From positions 160,187-224,186 of the forward strand of contig NZ_BOQP01000046.1 of assembly GCF_018332715.1 (NCBI RefSeq): a DNA stretch of 64,000 bases, in the 5' to 3' direction. The notes under the pieces are model-generated. The model had not been told where the DNA came from and did not search any database. It saw only the letters and a program-made list of their open reading frames with translations. The DNA is from Winogradskya consettensis (lineage in GTDB: Bacteria > Actinomycetota > Actinomycetes > Mycobacteriales > Micromonosporaceae). Numbering within the stretch: the stretch's first letter is position 1; every line of letters begins with the position of its first letter. The translations under genes were made by a program, and so were the position numbers. Shown piece by piece: positions 25,556-33,809 of this stretch.

Positions 25556-27457
25556 ATGCACCGTGTGGCGTTCGGGGCGCAGGTTTGCGGGGACCTCGGG
25601 GAGGGGTCGGTCCGGGAGTGGCTCGTGCCCGACGGGCGTGGTGGATATGCGATGGGGACGGTCAGCGGGCTGCGGACCCGGCGCTATCACGGGCTGCTGG
25701 TCGTGGCCGGGAAGACGCCGTCGCTGCGGTATCTCGGGCTGGCGTCGCTGGATCCGGTGGTGACGCTGGCGTCCGGGACGGTGGTGCGGCTGGGGACGCA
25801 CGAGTGGGCCGACGGGACCGTCGCGCCGGCCGGGCATCGGTTCCTGTCCGGGTTCGAGTTGGTGGACGGGTTGCCGCGGTGGCGGTGGCGGATCGGGGAC
25901 GTTGTTCTCGAGCGCGAGCTCGCCATGGTCCACGGGCGGAGCAGCGTCGCGGTTGTGCACCGGTTGCTCACCGGTGGGCCGGTCAGTCTGCGGCTCGAAG
26001 CGCTGTGCACGTGGCGGGATGTGCACGCCGAGCGGACCGCCGGGAGCGCCGAGCCCGAGGTGACCGAGGTGGCGGGCGGGTGCGTGGTCGAGGGCGCCTA
26101 TCGCTTGCGCGGGCCCGATTTCCGCGGCGCGGGTGCTTGGTTCCGCGGGGTGCGGCACCGCGAGGAGGCGGCGCGCGGGCTCACCCCCACCGAGGACTTG
26201 TGGTACGCGGGGAGCTTCCACGCCGAGCTCCGCCAGGCTGGGGACACCGCGTCCGTTTCGGCGTGGGCGGAGGACCTCGACGTTGTTCCCGAGCCGGCGG
26301 CGGCGGTGGTCAGCTCCGCGCGTACCCGTAATCGTGCTGTGGTGGCAGCGGCCGCACCCGGCGGGGAGGCGCAGGCCACCCTCGCCCTGGCCGCCGATGC
26401 CTTTGTCGTCGAAACCGCGACCGGTCCCGATGTCGTCGCGGGCTATCCCTGGTTCGGCGCCTGGTCGCGGGACACGATGCTCAGCTACGAGGGTCTCTTC
26501 CTGTCGACCAATCGCGCCGAGCAGGGCCGCAGACTCCTCCTCGGGTACGCCGCCACGCTGTCGGAGGGCATGCTCGCGAACACCGCCGACACGGGCAGCG
26601 TCGAGTACAACACCGTGGACGGCACGCTGTGGTTCCTGCACGCCGTCGGGCGGCACGTGGCGGTCACCGGCGACAACGACCTGGCCGCGGAGTTGCTGCC
26701 CGCCCTGCGTGACGTGATCGGCGCCCACCTGGCCGGCACCCGCTACGGCATCCAGGCGGACCCGGCCGACGGACTGCTCCGCCAGGGCGTCCCGGGCGCG
26801 GCTCTGACCTGGATGGACGCCCGGGTCGACGGCGAGCCGGTCACCCCGCGTACGGGTAAGCCCGTCGAGGTCAACGCCCTGTGGATCAACGGCCTGGCCA
26901 TGATGATCAGGCTTGCCTGGCAGGTCGGTGCCGGTGCCGGCCAGGCCGCCCTGGCGCACTCGGCGGCGCTCACGTCCTTCGCCCGCCGGTTCCCGGCCAA
27001 GGCCGGCCTGCTGCACGACGTGGTCGACGGCCCGGACGACGATGTGCTGCGCCCGAACCAGCTGCTCGCCTGGTCACTGCCGTATGCGCCGCTGCGTCCG
27101 TCGCCGGGGGCGTTGCAGATCATCGGCGCGGCGTTGATGACTCCGCTGGGCCCGCGCAGTCAGGCGCCGGGCACGCCGGGTTATCACGGCAGCCACGGCG
27201 GGCCGCAGGCTTCCCGGGACCGGGCCTATCACACGGGTACGGTCTGGCCGTGGCTCACCGGCCCCTATGTGGAGGCCTGGCGGCGGCTCGGCGTCTCCGC
27301 GGAGCAGACGCTCTCCGACGCCGACGGTCACCTGGGGGAGTACGGCCTGGGCTCGGTCTCGGAAACCGCCGACGGCGAAGCCCCGCACGGCGCGACGGGC
27401 TGCCCGTTCCAGGCGTGGTCCGTCGCGGAGAGCCTGCGGGTCAGGAGGTTGTCGTAG
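25556..27457 (+). CDS. Amylo-alpha-1,6-glucosidase / glycogen debranching enzyme-like
   Basis: 633-residue protein with an N-terminal GDE_N-like beta domain (the GGYAMGTVSGLRTRRYHGLL segment near residue 30) and an (alpha/alpha)6 barrel. The catalytic-region signatures are YPWFGAWSRDTMLSYEGL, TADTGSVEYNTVDGTLWF, KPVEVNALWINGL and HTGTVWPWLTGPYVEAW. It should remove alpha-1,6 branch glucose from glycogen or related glucans. TAGCGT lies six bases before the ATG, suggesting a leaderless message. It converges on the NUDIX gene with only 3 bp between stops. Confidence 0.88.
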   Translation: MHRVAFGAQVCGDLGEGSVREWLVPDGRGGYAMGTVSGLRTRRYHGLLVVAGKTPSLRYLGLASLDPVVTLASGTVVRLGTHEWADGTVAPAGHRFLSGFELVDGLPRWRWRIGDVVLERELAMVHGRSSVAVVHRLLTGGPVSLRLEALCTWRDVHAERTAGSAEPEVTEVAGGCVVEGAYRLRGPDFRGAGAWFRGVRHREEAARGLTPTEDLWYAGSFHAELRQAGDTASVSAWAEDLDVVPEPAAAVVSSARTRNRAVVAAAAPGGEAQATLALAADAFVVETATGPDVVAGYPWFGAWSRDTMLSYEGLFLSTNRAEQGRRLLLGYAATLSEGMLANTADTGSVEYNTVDGTLWFLHAVGRHVAVTGDNDLAAELLPALRDVIGAHLAGTRYGIQADPADGLLRQGVPGAALTWMDARVDGEPVTPRTGKPVEVNALWINGLAMMIRLAWQVGAGAGQAALAHSAALTSFARRFPAKAGLLHDVVDGPDDDVLRPNQLLAWSLPYAPLRPSPGALQIIGAALMTPLGPRSQAPGTPGYHGSHGGPQASRDRAYHTGTVWPWLTGPYVEAWRRLGVSAEQTLSDADGHLGEYGLGSVSETADGEAPHGATGCPFQAWSVAESLRVRRLS

Positions 27458-27460
27458 CTC

Positions 27461-27973
27461 TCATGCCCCGGGCATGCGGTACATCAGGTCGTCGAGGGCT
27501 TCGCCGGGCCGGGCGAACCAGGCGGGGAGGCCGTCGTCGAGCGCCGTCGCGATGCGATGGTGGGCGAAGCGGGTGAGCGGCGGAAGTTCGCCCAGCGGGA
27601 ACCAGCCGACCTCGAGCGACTCGGAGTCGTTGACCCGTGCCTCACCGCCGACCGCGCGGCAGCGGAACCACGTGTTGACCATCTGACAGTGATCGCCATT
27701 GCCATAGACCACCTCGTGCAGGACCACCCCGGCCAGCCGCTCGACCTTGACCTGGACATTGGTCTCCTCGAGCGTCTCGCGCACGACGGCCTCGGCGGGC
27801 TGCTCGCCCGGATCCATCATCCCCGCGATCAGCGCCCACTGGCGGTTGTCGCTGCGCTGACCCAGCAGGACCTCGCCGCGGTCGTTGAGCACCACGGCGC
27901 TGACGGTCGGAAACATGATCAAGCCCTGCCCGTACTTGGCACGCAGGTCTTTGACGTAGTCAGAAGCAGGCAC
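27461..27973 (-). CDS. NUDIX hydrolase
   Basis: 170 residues with a full Nudix box, GMMDPGEQPAEAVVRETLEE (G-x5-E-x7-REtxEE), following the strand that presents the substrate (PTVSAVVLNDRGEVLLGQRS). It hydrolyses a nucleoside diphosphate linked to some moiety; the specific substrate is unclear. I chose the GTG at 27973 because TAAAGT stands seven bases upstream and the frame further up is the small neighbour gene. It ends 3 bp from the converging debranching gene. Confidence 0.85.
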   Translation of the reverse strand: MPASDYVKDLRAKYGQGLIMFPTVSAVVLNDRGEVLLGQRSDNRQWALIAGMMDPGEQPAEAVVRETLEETNVQVKVERLAGVVLHEVVYGNGDHCQMVNTWFRCRAVGGEARVNDSESLEVGWFPLGELPPLTRFAHHRIATALDDGLPAWFARPGEALDDLMYRMPGA

Positions 27974-27983
27974 GCCCGCGACT

Positions 27984-28178
27984 TTAGCCGCGCTTGGCGG
28001 CCTGCTTACGGGCGCGCTGTTCGCGCGAGTAACGCTTGCGCTCCTCGAGGTCGGCCTTCCAGCCGTCCCGCGCCTCCTGGGTGACGCCCTCGATCGCACC
28101 CTGCACCGAGGCCGGCCCCGCCCAGTACTTGTAGAGCCAGTTCCAGAGAAACCCGCCCTCGCGAACATCCTTCGCCAT
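27984..28178 (-). CDS. Small basic/aromatic protein, 64 residues, unknown
   Basis: The ATG at 28176-28178 is preceded by an excellent GGAGGTGGGG ribosome site. The product starts MAKDVREGGFLWNWLYKYWAG and ends in a very basic, probably helical tail (EERKRYSREQRARKQAAKRG). It is divergent from the MarR regulator, whose tandem operators lie in the 89-bp gap, so it is likely under that regulator's control. It sits 10 bp upstream of the NUDIX gene on the same strand. No family recognised. Confidence 0.7.
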   Translation of the reverse strand: MAKDVREGGFLWNWLYKYWAGPASVQGAIEGVTQEARDGWKADLEERKRYSREQRARKQAAKRG

Positions 28179-28207
28179 GATCCCCACCTCCGTCAGACCG
28201 TTGCCAC

Positions 28208-28235
28208 ACCAATGATTGGTACACCAACTATTGGT
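28208..28235. promoter_or_regulatory. Tandem palindromic operators of the MarR/OhrR-like regulator
   Basis: Two 13-bp palindromes, ACCAAT-G-ATTGGT (28208-28220) and ACCAA-CTA-TTGGT (28223-28235), are arranged as a 15-bp direct repeat. A further inverted repeat CGATA-N4-TATCG follows (28237-28250). They sit centrally between the divergent small gene and the marR gene, as expected for autoregulated control of both promoters. Confidence 0.75.
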
Positions 28236-28267
28236 ACGATAACCGTATCGGCAGAGGAGCGGCAACC

Positions 28268-28693
28268 ATGAATGATCCGTTGGAACTTGAACAGCAGGTG
28301 TGCTTCGCGCTGTCCGTGGCCGCCCGCAGCGTGGTCGCGGTCTACCGGCCACTACTGGAACCCATGGGCCTCACCCACCCCCAGTACCTGGTGATGCTCG
28401 CGTTGTGGCAGCACGCCCCTTTATCGGTACGCAAGCTGAGCACTCTCCTGCAGCTGGACCCCGGCACCCTGTCCCCACTGCTCAAACGTCTCGAGTCGAT
28501 CGGCTACCTCCGCCGCGAACGAGACCCGAAGGACGAACGCAGCCTCGCCGTCACCCTCACCCCGTCCGGCCGTGACCTGCGCGAACAGGCCCTGAAGATC
28601 CCCCCGGCCGTCGTCGACCGCCTCGGCATGCCCCTCGACGAACTCATGTCCCTCCACGCGGCCCTCACCCGCGTGATCAGCGCCGCAACGTAG
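28268..28693 (+). CDS. MarR/OhrR-family transcriptional regulator
   Basis: 141-residue winged-helix repressor. The N terminus LEQQVCFALSVAARSVVAVY matches OhrR, with Cys12 at the place of the peroxide-sensing cysteine, and PMGLTHPQYLVMLALW is also OhrR-typical. The recognition helix and wing are DPGTLSPLLKRLESIGYL and RRERDPKDERSL. It would respond to organic hydroperoxides or similar oxidants. No ohr gene is adjacent; the likely targets are itself and the divergent 64-residue gene. Ribosome site GAGGAG. Confidence 0.88.
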   Translation: MNDPLELEQQVCFALSVAARSVVAVYRPLLEPMGLTHPQYLVMLALWQHAPLSVRKLSTLLQLDPGTLSPLLKRLESIGYLRRERDPKDERSLAVTLTPSGRDLREQALKIPPAVVDRLGMPLDELMSLHAALTRVISAAT

Positions 28694-29275
28694 CCACCCA
28701 GCTCGACAGCCGCCGCGGGGCGTCGTCGCTGACCGCCCGGATCCTTGTCGTCCGGGTCCCGCCAGCAGCATGGCCACCGCGTTCCCGTCGATCCGTTCCC
28801 CCCTCCCGCCAGAATTTCCGGGCCCACGGATCGAGGAACGCGAGCCGGCATGGCTCGCGGGCCGTGCCGATCATCGGACCCGCCATCGACGACCACACCG
28901 TCAACGCGTGGACAGCCATGAACGGCCTCCAGAGCGGCGGCTCTGGCCAACTGGTTGCAGCCCTGCTCGACCCCATCACCGCCGATGAACCACCCCTGCG
29001 CCGGCCCGCCTGCCGCTCCGCCCCCTGCCCGCCCCTCCCTGCCTGCCTGCCCGACTGCGGGCCCGCCCCTGCCTGCCTGCCCGACTGCGGGCCTGCCCGA
29101 CTGCGGGCCTGCCCGTCTGTCTGCCGGCAGCCGGTGCCGCCGACGCGGGCCAGAATTCGGGAGAACAGGGCCACATCCTGCTTCACCAAGCCGACGTCCC
29201 ACGCGCCCTGCCCATACGGCCTGACACCCAGCTGTGCCCTCCGGCCGAATGGCGCGCGATCGCTACCGTGAAGAC
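28694..29275. other. 582-bp gap without a convincing gene
   Basis: Several frames on both strands stay open because of base composition, but none has a family signature, ribosome site or sensible codon pattern throughout. It contains the tandem repeat at 29038-29125. At the right end TACCGT (29264-29269) lies six bases before the next start codon and is probably its -10. It could be the remains of a lost gene. Confidence 0.5.
29038..29125. repeat. 30-bp period GC-rich tandem repeat
   Basis: A 26-base block starting CCTGCCTGCCTGCCC recurs exactly at 29038 and 29068, then shorter copies of its second half (CCTGCCCGACTGCGGGCC) follow at 29092 and, degenerate, at 29108. Each unit has a small CCCG-ACTG-CGGG hairpin. 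No spacers, so not CRISPR. Confidence 0.8.
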
Positions 29276-29734
29276 ATGTTGACTGCCGAAAAAATGGGCG
29301 CCTGGCGCGGCCGCTACCAACTGGCCGCCGACGGCCAACCGGTCGCTGTGTGGGACCCGTCATGGTGGCGCAGCGGCGGCGACTTCGAGGTGCATGGCCA
29401 GCGCTACCAGGTGCGCTCCAACGGCTGGGGCACAAAATACCGCCTCCTGGACGAGGCCGGCGCCGAGATCGCCCTCGTCGAACGAGCCGGCCGCAAACAC
29501 TGGACAGCCCAATCCGCCGGCCGCTCCTACGAGTTCCGCCGCGCGTCATTCTGGGGCAACCGCCAAGAGCTGGTGACCGACGGCGTCGTCACAGGCTCGA
29601 TGCGCCGGGTGAGCGCCTGGTCGGGCGCCATCGAGGCCGACCTCCCCGGCCTCTCCCTCCCACTCCAGATCTTTGTCATCGGTGTCCAACTGGCCCTGTG
29701 GCAAGCCCAGCAAACCGCCGCAGCCAGCGCCTGA
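29276..29734 (+). CDS. LURP-one/tubby-like or uncharacterised beta-rich protein
   Basis: 152 residues from the ATG at 29276 (leaderless, TACCGT six bases upstream). The sequence alternates short strands (YQLAADGQPVAVWDPSWW, GGDFEVHGQRYQVRSNGW, KYRLLDEAGAEIALVERA, YEFRRASFWGNRQELV) and ends in a hydrophobic helix (LPLQIFVIGVQLALW). This layout resembles the beta-barrel-plus-helix fold of LURP-one/scramblase-like proteins, but I cannot confirm the family. Function unknown. Confidence 0.65.
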   Translation: MLTAEKMGAWRGRYQLAADGQPVAVWDPSWWRSGGDFEVHGQRYQVRSNGWGTKYRLLDEAGAEIALVERAGRKHWTAQSAGRSYEFRRASFWGNRQELVTDGVVTGSMRRVSAWSGAIEADLPGLSLPLQIFVIGVQLALWQAQQTAAASA

Positions 29735-29795
29735 CTCCAACCCGGCCAGCACAGCCCGCGACCGCACCGAACGGCTCAGGCCAGCCGACCCATCC

Positions 29796-29940
29796 GGCTC
29801 GCTCACGCCGTGGTCGGCCTGCTCAGTTCGCTCACGCCGTAGCTGGCCCGCTTGGCTCGCTCACGCCGTGGTTGGCCCGCTCGGGTGGAGCGGTTCGCTT
29901 ACGCCGTTTGGCCGCTCGGGTGTAACGGTTCGCTCACGCG
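29796..29940. repeat. Five imperfect 28-38-bp direct repeats
   Basis: Units begin at 29796, 29826, 29854, 29892 and 29927, each with the core GGYTCGCTCACGCCGT followed by a variable GGYYGGCCCGCT. They fill the space between the preceding gene and the response-regulator gene and run into its stop codon. The last units have diverged in length. Confidence 0.75.
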
Positions 29941-30614
29941 AGCCAGCCGGGTCTGATCAGGCCGGCCTCGTAGGCGAGGACGACGAGTTGGGCTCGGTCG
30001 CGGGCGGCGAGTTTGAGCATGGTGCGGCTGACGTGGGTTTTGGCTGTGGCGGGGCTGATGAGGAGGCGGGTGGCGATCTCGTCGTTGGAGAGGCCCTCGC
30101 CGACGAGGACCATGACTTCTCGTTCGCGTTCGGTCAGCTGGTTGAGGCGGGGGTCGGGTTCCTGCGGGGGCTGGGCCGCGCGGCCTCCGGGGGTGGCGAA
30201 CTCGCCGATCACGCGGCGCGTCACGCTCGGGGAGAGCAGGGCGTCGCCGGCTGCTACCGCTCGGATGCCTCTTAGCAGGTCAACCGGTTCGGTGTCCTTG
30301 ACGAGGAAGCCCGATGCGCCGGTTCGCAGGGCCTCGAAAACGTATTCGTCGAGTTCGAACGTGGTCAGGATGACGACCCGGATGTCGGCCAGGGCGGGGT
30401 CGGCGGCGATGCGGCGGGTGGCTTCGAGGCCGTCGACGCCGGGCATGCGGATGTCCATCAGGACGACGTCGGGGTGGGTCAGGGCGGCGAGCCGGACCGC
30501 TTCCAGGCCGTCGCCCGCCTCGCCGACCACCTCGAGGTCGGGCTCGGCGTCGATGAGGGCGCGGAATCCGGCCCGGACCAGCGCCTGGTCGTCGGCGAGC
30601 AAAACCTTGATCAC
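29934..30614 (-). CDS. NarL/LuxR-family response regulator
   Basis: 226 residues: a receiver domain with the acidic pair near residue 8 and the phosphoacceptor Asp54 (VLMDIRMPGVDG), a Lys in LVKDTEP, then a linker and a LuxR-type HTH (LTEREREVMVLVGEGLSNDEI, TAKTHVSRTMLKL). Its start overlaps the end of the histidine kinase gene by 4 bp, so the two form a translationally coupled two-component system. Targets unknown. Confidence 0.93.
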   Translation of the reverse strand: MIKVLLADDQALVRAGFRALIDAEPDLEVVGEAGDGLEAVRLAALTHPDVVLMDIRMPGVDGLEATRRIAADPALADIRVVILTTFELDEYVFEALRTGASGFLVKDTEPVDLLRGIRAVAAGDALLSPSVTRRVIGEFATPGGRAAQPPQEPDPRLNQLTEREREVMVLVGEGLSNDEIATRLLISPATAKTHVSRTMLKLAARDRAQLVVLAYEAGLIRPGWLA

Positions 30615-31984
30615 GCGGGTTCCTCGAGGGGGTCGGCCGCTTTGTTAGCGGAAGAGAAGGCGGCGTCGGCGGTTGCTTCGGCTGTCGATGGCGTGGTGGG
30701 CATGGGCGCGGCGGGTGTGCGTGTGGCGGCTGGGGAGGGCGTATCCGGGGAGGTGGGGAGGATCGCGTGGACTTGGAAGCCGCCCTCGGGGAGGGGTTCG
30801 GCGGTGAGTGTGCCGCCGAGGGTTTCTGCGCGGGCTCGCATCCCCGCGATGCCGGTGCCGGGCAGCTCATCGGCGGCGGGGCCCGGGACTTCAGCGCCGG
30901 GGGGAGGGGCTGTGGGGGTGCCGGCGTTGGTGATGTGGAGGTGGAGGGCGGTGGGGGTGTAGGTGATGGAGACCTCGGTCTTGGCGGCCTGGGCGTGGCG
31001 GCGGACGTTGGTCAGGGCTTCCTGGACGATGCGGTAGGCCGCTCGGTCGACCTCGGCGGGCAGGGGGCGGGGGGTGCCGGTTGTGGTGGTGGTGATCGGG
31101 AGGGCGGCGTCGGCGGTGAGGTCGGCGAGGCGGTCGAGGCCCAGGGCGGGCTGGCGGGGGGCGGCTTCCTGTTCCGGGCGGAGGGCGTCGAGGACGGCGC
31201 GGACCTCGCGGAGGGCCTCGGAGCTGGCGGTTTTGATGGCGGTGAGGGCTTCGCGGGCCTGTTCGGGGCGGCTGTCCATGAGGTGGAGGCCGACGCCGGC
31301 CTGGACGTTGATGAGGGACAGGTGGTGGCCGAGAACGTCGTGGAGCTCGCGGGCTATGCGCAGGCGTTCGTCGGCGGTCTGGCGTTTTTCCTGTTCCTCG
31401 TGGGCGCGGGCGCGTTCGGCGTTGACCTTGGTCAGCTCGGCGAGGTAGGCGGCGCGGGCGCGGGCGGCGCCGCCGATGAACATGGTCAGGGCCAGGCCGA
31501 GGGCGGTGAGGACGGCGTCGCGCAGGGTCGGCCGGGCGGTGGCGGCGACGCCGAGCTGGTCGGCGAGGACCGTCGTGACCGTCAGGTAGGCGACGTAGGC
31601 GATCGCCGCGATGGCCAGCGCGGCCCGGCTGCGGCCGGCTTTGACCGCGGAGAACAGCGCGATCGTGGGGGCCACCGCGAAGGTCCAGGCCGGTGTGGTG
31701 AGGGTCGCGTAGCCGATGGTCGCGGCGGCGCTCACGGCCAGCGCGATCAGGGGGAACTTGGGCCGCCACGCGAGCGCGATCGGGCCGATCACGAGCAGCA
31801 CGCACGCGATCAACCCGACGGAGCGAGCATGGGACCAGTTGCCGAACACGTGGAAGCACAGCGCGGTGATGACGGCCGGCGCCGCATGATCCCTTCCGCG
31901 GCGCTCGTAACGCGCACGCCGCTCGGCGAACCGCCCGCTGGAGAAGGACGGTCCGCTCGCGAAAGGGTGGGCCTGGTGTCGCAC
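30611..31984 (-). CDS. NarL-system sensor histidine kinase
   Basis: 457 residues. The N-terminal half has about five membrane spans (between 55 and 172) with almost no extracellular loop, so the signal is probably sensed in the membrane. A coiled-coil linker (180-205) leads to the HisKA_3 dimerisation helix with His215 in RIARELHDVLGHHLSLI. The ATPase domain has AAYRIVQEALTNVRRHAQA (N box) and GTGIAGMRARAETLGG (G box). The C-terminal tail is Pro/Ala/Thr-rich and unstructured. GTG start chosen at 31984; an internal start is possible because no clear ribosome site precedes it. Confidence 0.9.
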   Translation of the reverse strand: MRHQAHPFASGPSFSSGRFAERRARYERRGRDHAAPAVITALCFHVFGNWSHARSVGLIACVLLVIGPIALAWRPKFPLIALAVSAAATIGYATLTTPAWTFAVAPTIALFSAVKAGRSRAALAIAAIAYVAYLTVTTVLADQLGVAATARPTLRDAVLTALGLALTMFIGGAARARAAYLAELTKVNAERARAHEEQEKRQTADERLRIARELHDVLGHHLSLINVQAGVGLHLMDSRPEQAREALTAIKTASSEALREVRAVLDALRPEQEAAPRQPALGLDRLADLTADAALPITTTTTGTPRPLPAEVDRAAYRIVQEALTNVRRHAQAAKTEVSITYTPTALHLHITNAGTPTAPPPGAEVPGPAADELPGTGIAGMRARAETLGGTLTAEPLPEGGFQVHAILPTSPDTPSPAATRTPAAPMPTTPSTAEATADAAFSSANKAADPLEEPA

Positions 31985-32209
31985 GTGAACGACGCTACGG
32001 CAACCCGGGGAGGGGCCGCATCAACACCAAGTCGGGCCTGTGGATAACTCGTGAGGAGTAGTGCCCCTGCCCGGCGTACTCCCTGCGGCGTACGCATTTT
32101 CGGACAGCTGCGCCGCTGGTCGCGTACCCGGATGCTTCTTCGGACCGATGCCCCGCAGTGACCCGCCCGGGAAGCTTGAGTGGCAAGCCGCCACGTCCAG
32201 GAGGTCGTC

Positions 32210-32674
32210 ATGCAGCCGAACGTTTCCACCTGGTCCGGGCCGAACCGGCTCCGGACCTCCGACACCGAGCGTGAGCAGATCGCGACCATTCTGCGGTCCG
32301 CGATGACCGAGGGGCGCCTCACCCTGGAGGAGGGCGAAGAACGTCTGAGCGGTGTGTACGCCGCCAAGTTCCGCGACGAGCTCGCCCCGCTCACCGCCGA
32401 CCTCCCGAACGGTGGCCGGCAGGCACTGGCCGAGACCCCGCAGGCGCGCGCCACGACACGCCGGGACCTCCGCCGGCACACGGGTTTCGTGATGTTTGCC
32501 GCACTGTTGCTGACCGGTCTGTGGTTCGCGAGCGGCGCGACGTTCTTCTGGCCGGTCTTCCCGCTCGCGTTCCTGTTCATGGGCCTGATCCGGCACGCGA
32601 AGTACGGCAACATGCGACGCGATTTCCACCACTATGGTCACGTTGCTCCATGGAACTCGCCCGGCTGGAAGTGA
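32210..32674 (+). CDS. DUF1707 (SHOCT-like) membrane protein
   Basis: 154 residues. The DUF1707 motif occupies 12-65: RLRTSDTEREQIATILRSAM, EGRLTLEEGEERLSGVYAA and ELAPLTADLP. Two membrane spans follow (about 95-135), then a short basic tail. AGGAGG stands five bases before the ATG at 32210, which decides the start over the upstream in-frame codon. These proteins are common in actinobacteria; the DUF1707 part probably binds nucleic acid or a partner. Exact role unknown. Confidence 0.85.
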   Translation: MQPNVSTWSGPNRLRTSDTEREQIATILRSAMTEGRLTLEEGEERLSGVYAAKFRDELAPLTADLPNGGRQALAETPQARATTRRDLRRHTGFVMFAALLLTGLWFASGATFFWPVFPLAFLFMGLIRHAKYGNMRRDFHHYGHVAPWNSPGWK

Positions 32675-32767
32675 CGTTGATCATTCCGAAGTAGACGCGG
32701 CGGTCGTTGCCCACCTTGTACCCCGATGCGACAGTGGTGCCCCTATCGGGAGGGGTGGGCAACAACA

Positions 32768-33598
32768 ATGATGGGTCCGTCGCACGCACTGTCAGGCGCG
32801 GCAGTCTGGCTCGCGGGAAGCTGGGCCCTGGATGCCTTCGCCGGGTACGAGCAGAGCCCGCTCGCCATCGCCATCGGCACGATCATGTGCGCGGGCGGGG
32901 CGCTGCTGCCCGACCTCGACCTGTCCGGAAAGGTCACCCGCAACCAGGGCGGCGCAACGGTGGCCCGCACGTTCGGCGTGTTCTCACTCTTCGTGGCGGA
33001 GGTGGTCGAGAAGATATCCCTCGGCGTCTACACCGCCACGAAACTGAGCAAGGACCCACGCCGCAACAACGGTCACCGCACGTTCACGCACACGCTGCCG
33101 TTCGCCGCGCTGATCGGGTGGGGAACGACCAGCCTCGCCACCGCGTACGGTAAATGGGCAGTCGTCGGGATCATCTTCTTCATGGCCGGTCTCGCGCTGC
33201 GCGGCCTGTTCGACGAGTGGGCCGAGCGCGCCGGCTGGGTGATCATCACGATCTCGTCCGCCGCGATCGCCTGGTTCACCGCGGCCAACCTCCCGGGTGA
33301 CCGGGGGTATCCGATGCTCGGCTTCTCGGTCGCGGTCGGCTGCGTGGTCCACCTGCTCGGCGACATGATCACCAGGGCGGGCGTACCCATCCTGTGGCCC
33401 ATCCCGATCAACCGCCGCATGTGGCGCATGATCGGCATCCCGAACAGCATCGCCGTCGTGGTCGGCGGAAAGACGGAGACCGTCGTGCTGCGCACGGTCT
33501 TCACGGTGATCTCATTCGTGTCGGTGGCCGGCCTGTTCGCCCCGCACCTGCTCCACCAGTTCAACCTGGACGTCTGGGCGTCCGACGACACACCGTAG
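32768..33598 (+). CDS. Membrane-bound metal-dependent hydrolase (YdjM/LexA-binding type)
   Basis: 276-residue polytopic protein of the YdjM family (DUF457). The diagnostic features are the start MMGPSHALSG, the ALLPDLDLSGKV segment, and the HRTFTHTLPF motif near residue 110, whose histidines bind metal; GCVVHLLGDMITRAGV supplies further ligands. Five or so membrane spans are visible. Two consecutive ATGs are preceded by GGGAGGGG. The substrate is unknown; an E. coli relative is linked to the SOS response. Confidence 0.88.
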   Translation: MMGPSHALSGAAVWLAGSWALDAFAGYEQSPLAIAIGTIMCAGGALLPDLDLSGKVTRNQGGATVARTFGVFSLFVAEVVEKISLGVYTATKLSKDPRRNNGHRTFTHTLPFAALIGWGTTSLATAYGKWAVVGIIFFMAGLALRGLFDEWAERAGWVIITISSAAIAWFTAANLPGDRGYPMLGFSVAVGCVVHLLGDMITRAGVPILWPIPINRRMWRMIGIPNSIAVVVGGKTETVVLRTVFTVISFVSVAGLFAPHLLHQFNLDVWASDDTP

Positions 33599-33654
33599 CT
33601 GTGCGCCGCCGCCGAACCTGGCACGAAGGCCCGCGACGGGTCCTCTGACGGTGG

Positions 33655-33795
33655 AGCCCCTCGGGCAGGTGGTCCACCAGGACGGTGCCGACGATCGGGC
33701 TACCGGCACGCAGCGGCAGGATCTGCTGGTACGCCTCCGATGCGTACCAGCCGTCCGCCGCTGCTCTGTCCGTTGGGAAGCCCTCCGGGGATTCG
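33655..33795 (-). pseudogene. Remnant of a DUF1330-family gene (C-terminal part only)
   Basis: Reading the minus strand directly after the stop of nothing but DNA downstream of the 33810 gene gives GFPTDRAAADGWYASEAYQQ followed by ILPLRAGSPIVGTVLVDHLPEG. WYAS-xxYQxILPLR is the hallmark of the C-terminal half of DUF1330 proteins, which are normally about 95 residues. The N-terminal half and any start codon are missing, and the frame runs on into antisense of the neighbouring hydrolase gene. I read this as a deletion relic. Confidence 0.65.
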
Positions 33796-33809
33796 GACGT
33801 GGCTGATGA

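Noticed and set aside
28677..29549. 290-codon minus-strand frame across the gap and the next gene
   Set aside because: No family resemblance, runs antisense through a likely gene and through tandem repeats; composition matches an out-of-frame reading.
29038..29940. Possible CRISPR array in the two repeat blocks
   Set aside because: Units are contiguous or nearly so, with no unique spacers of constant length and no cas genes nearby.
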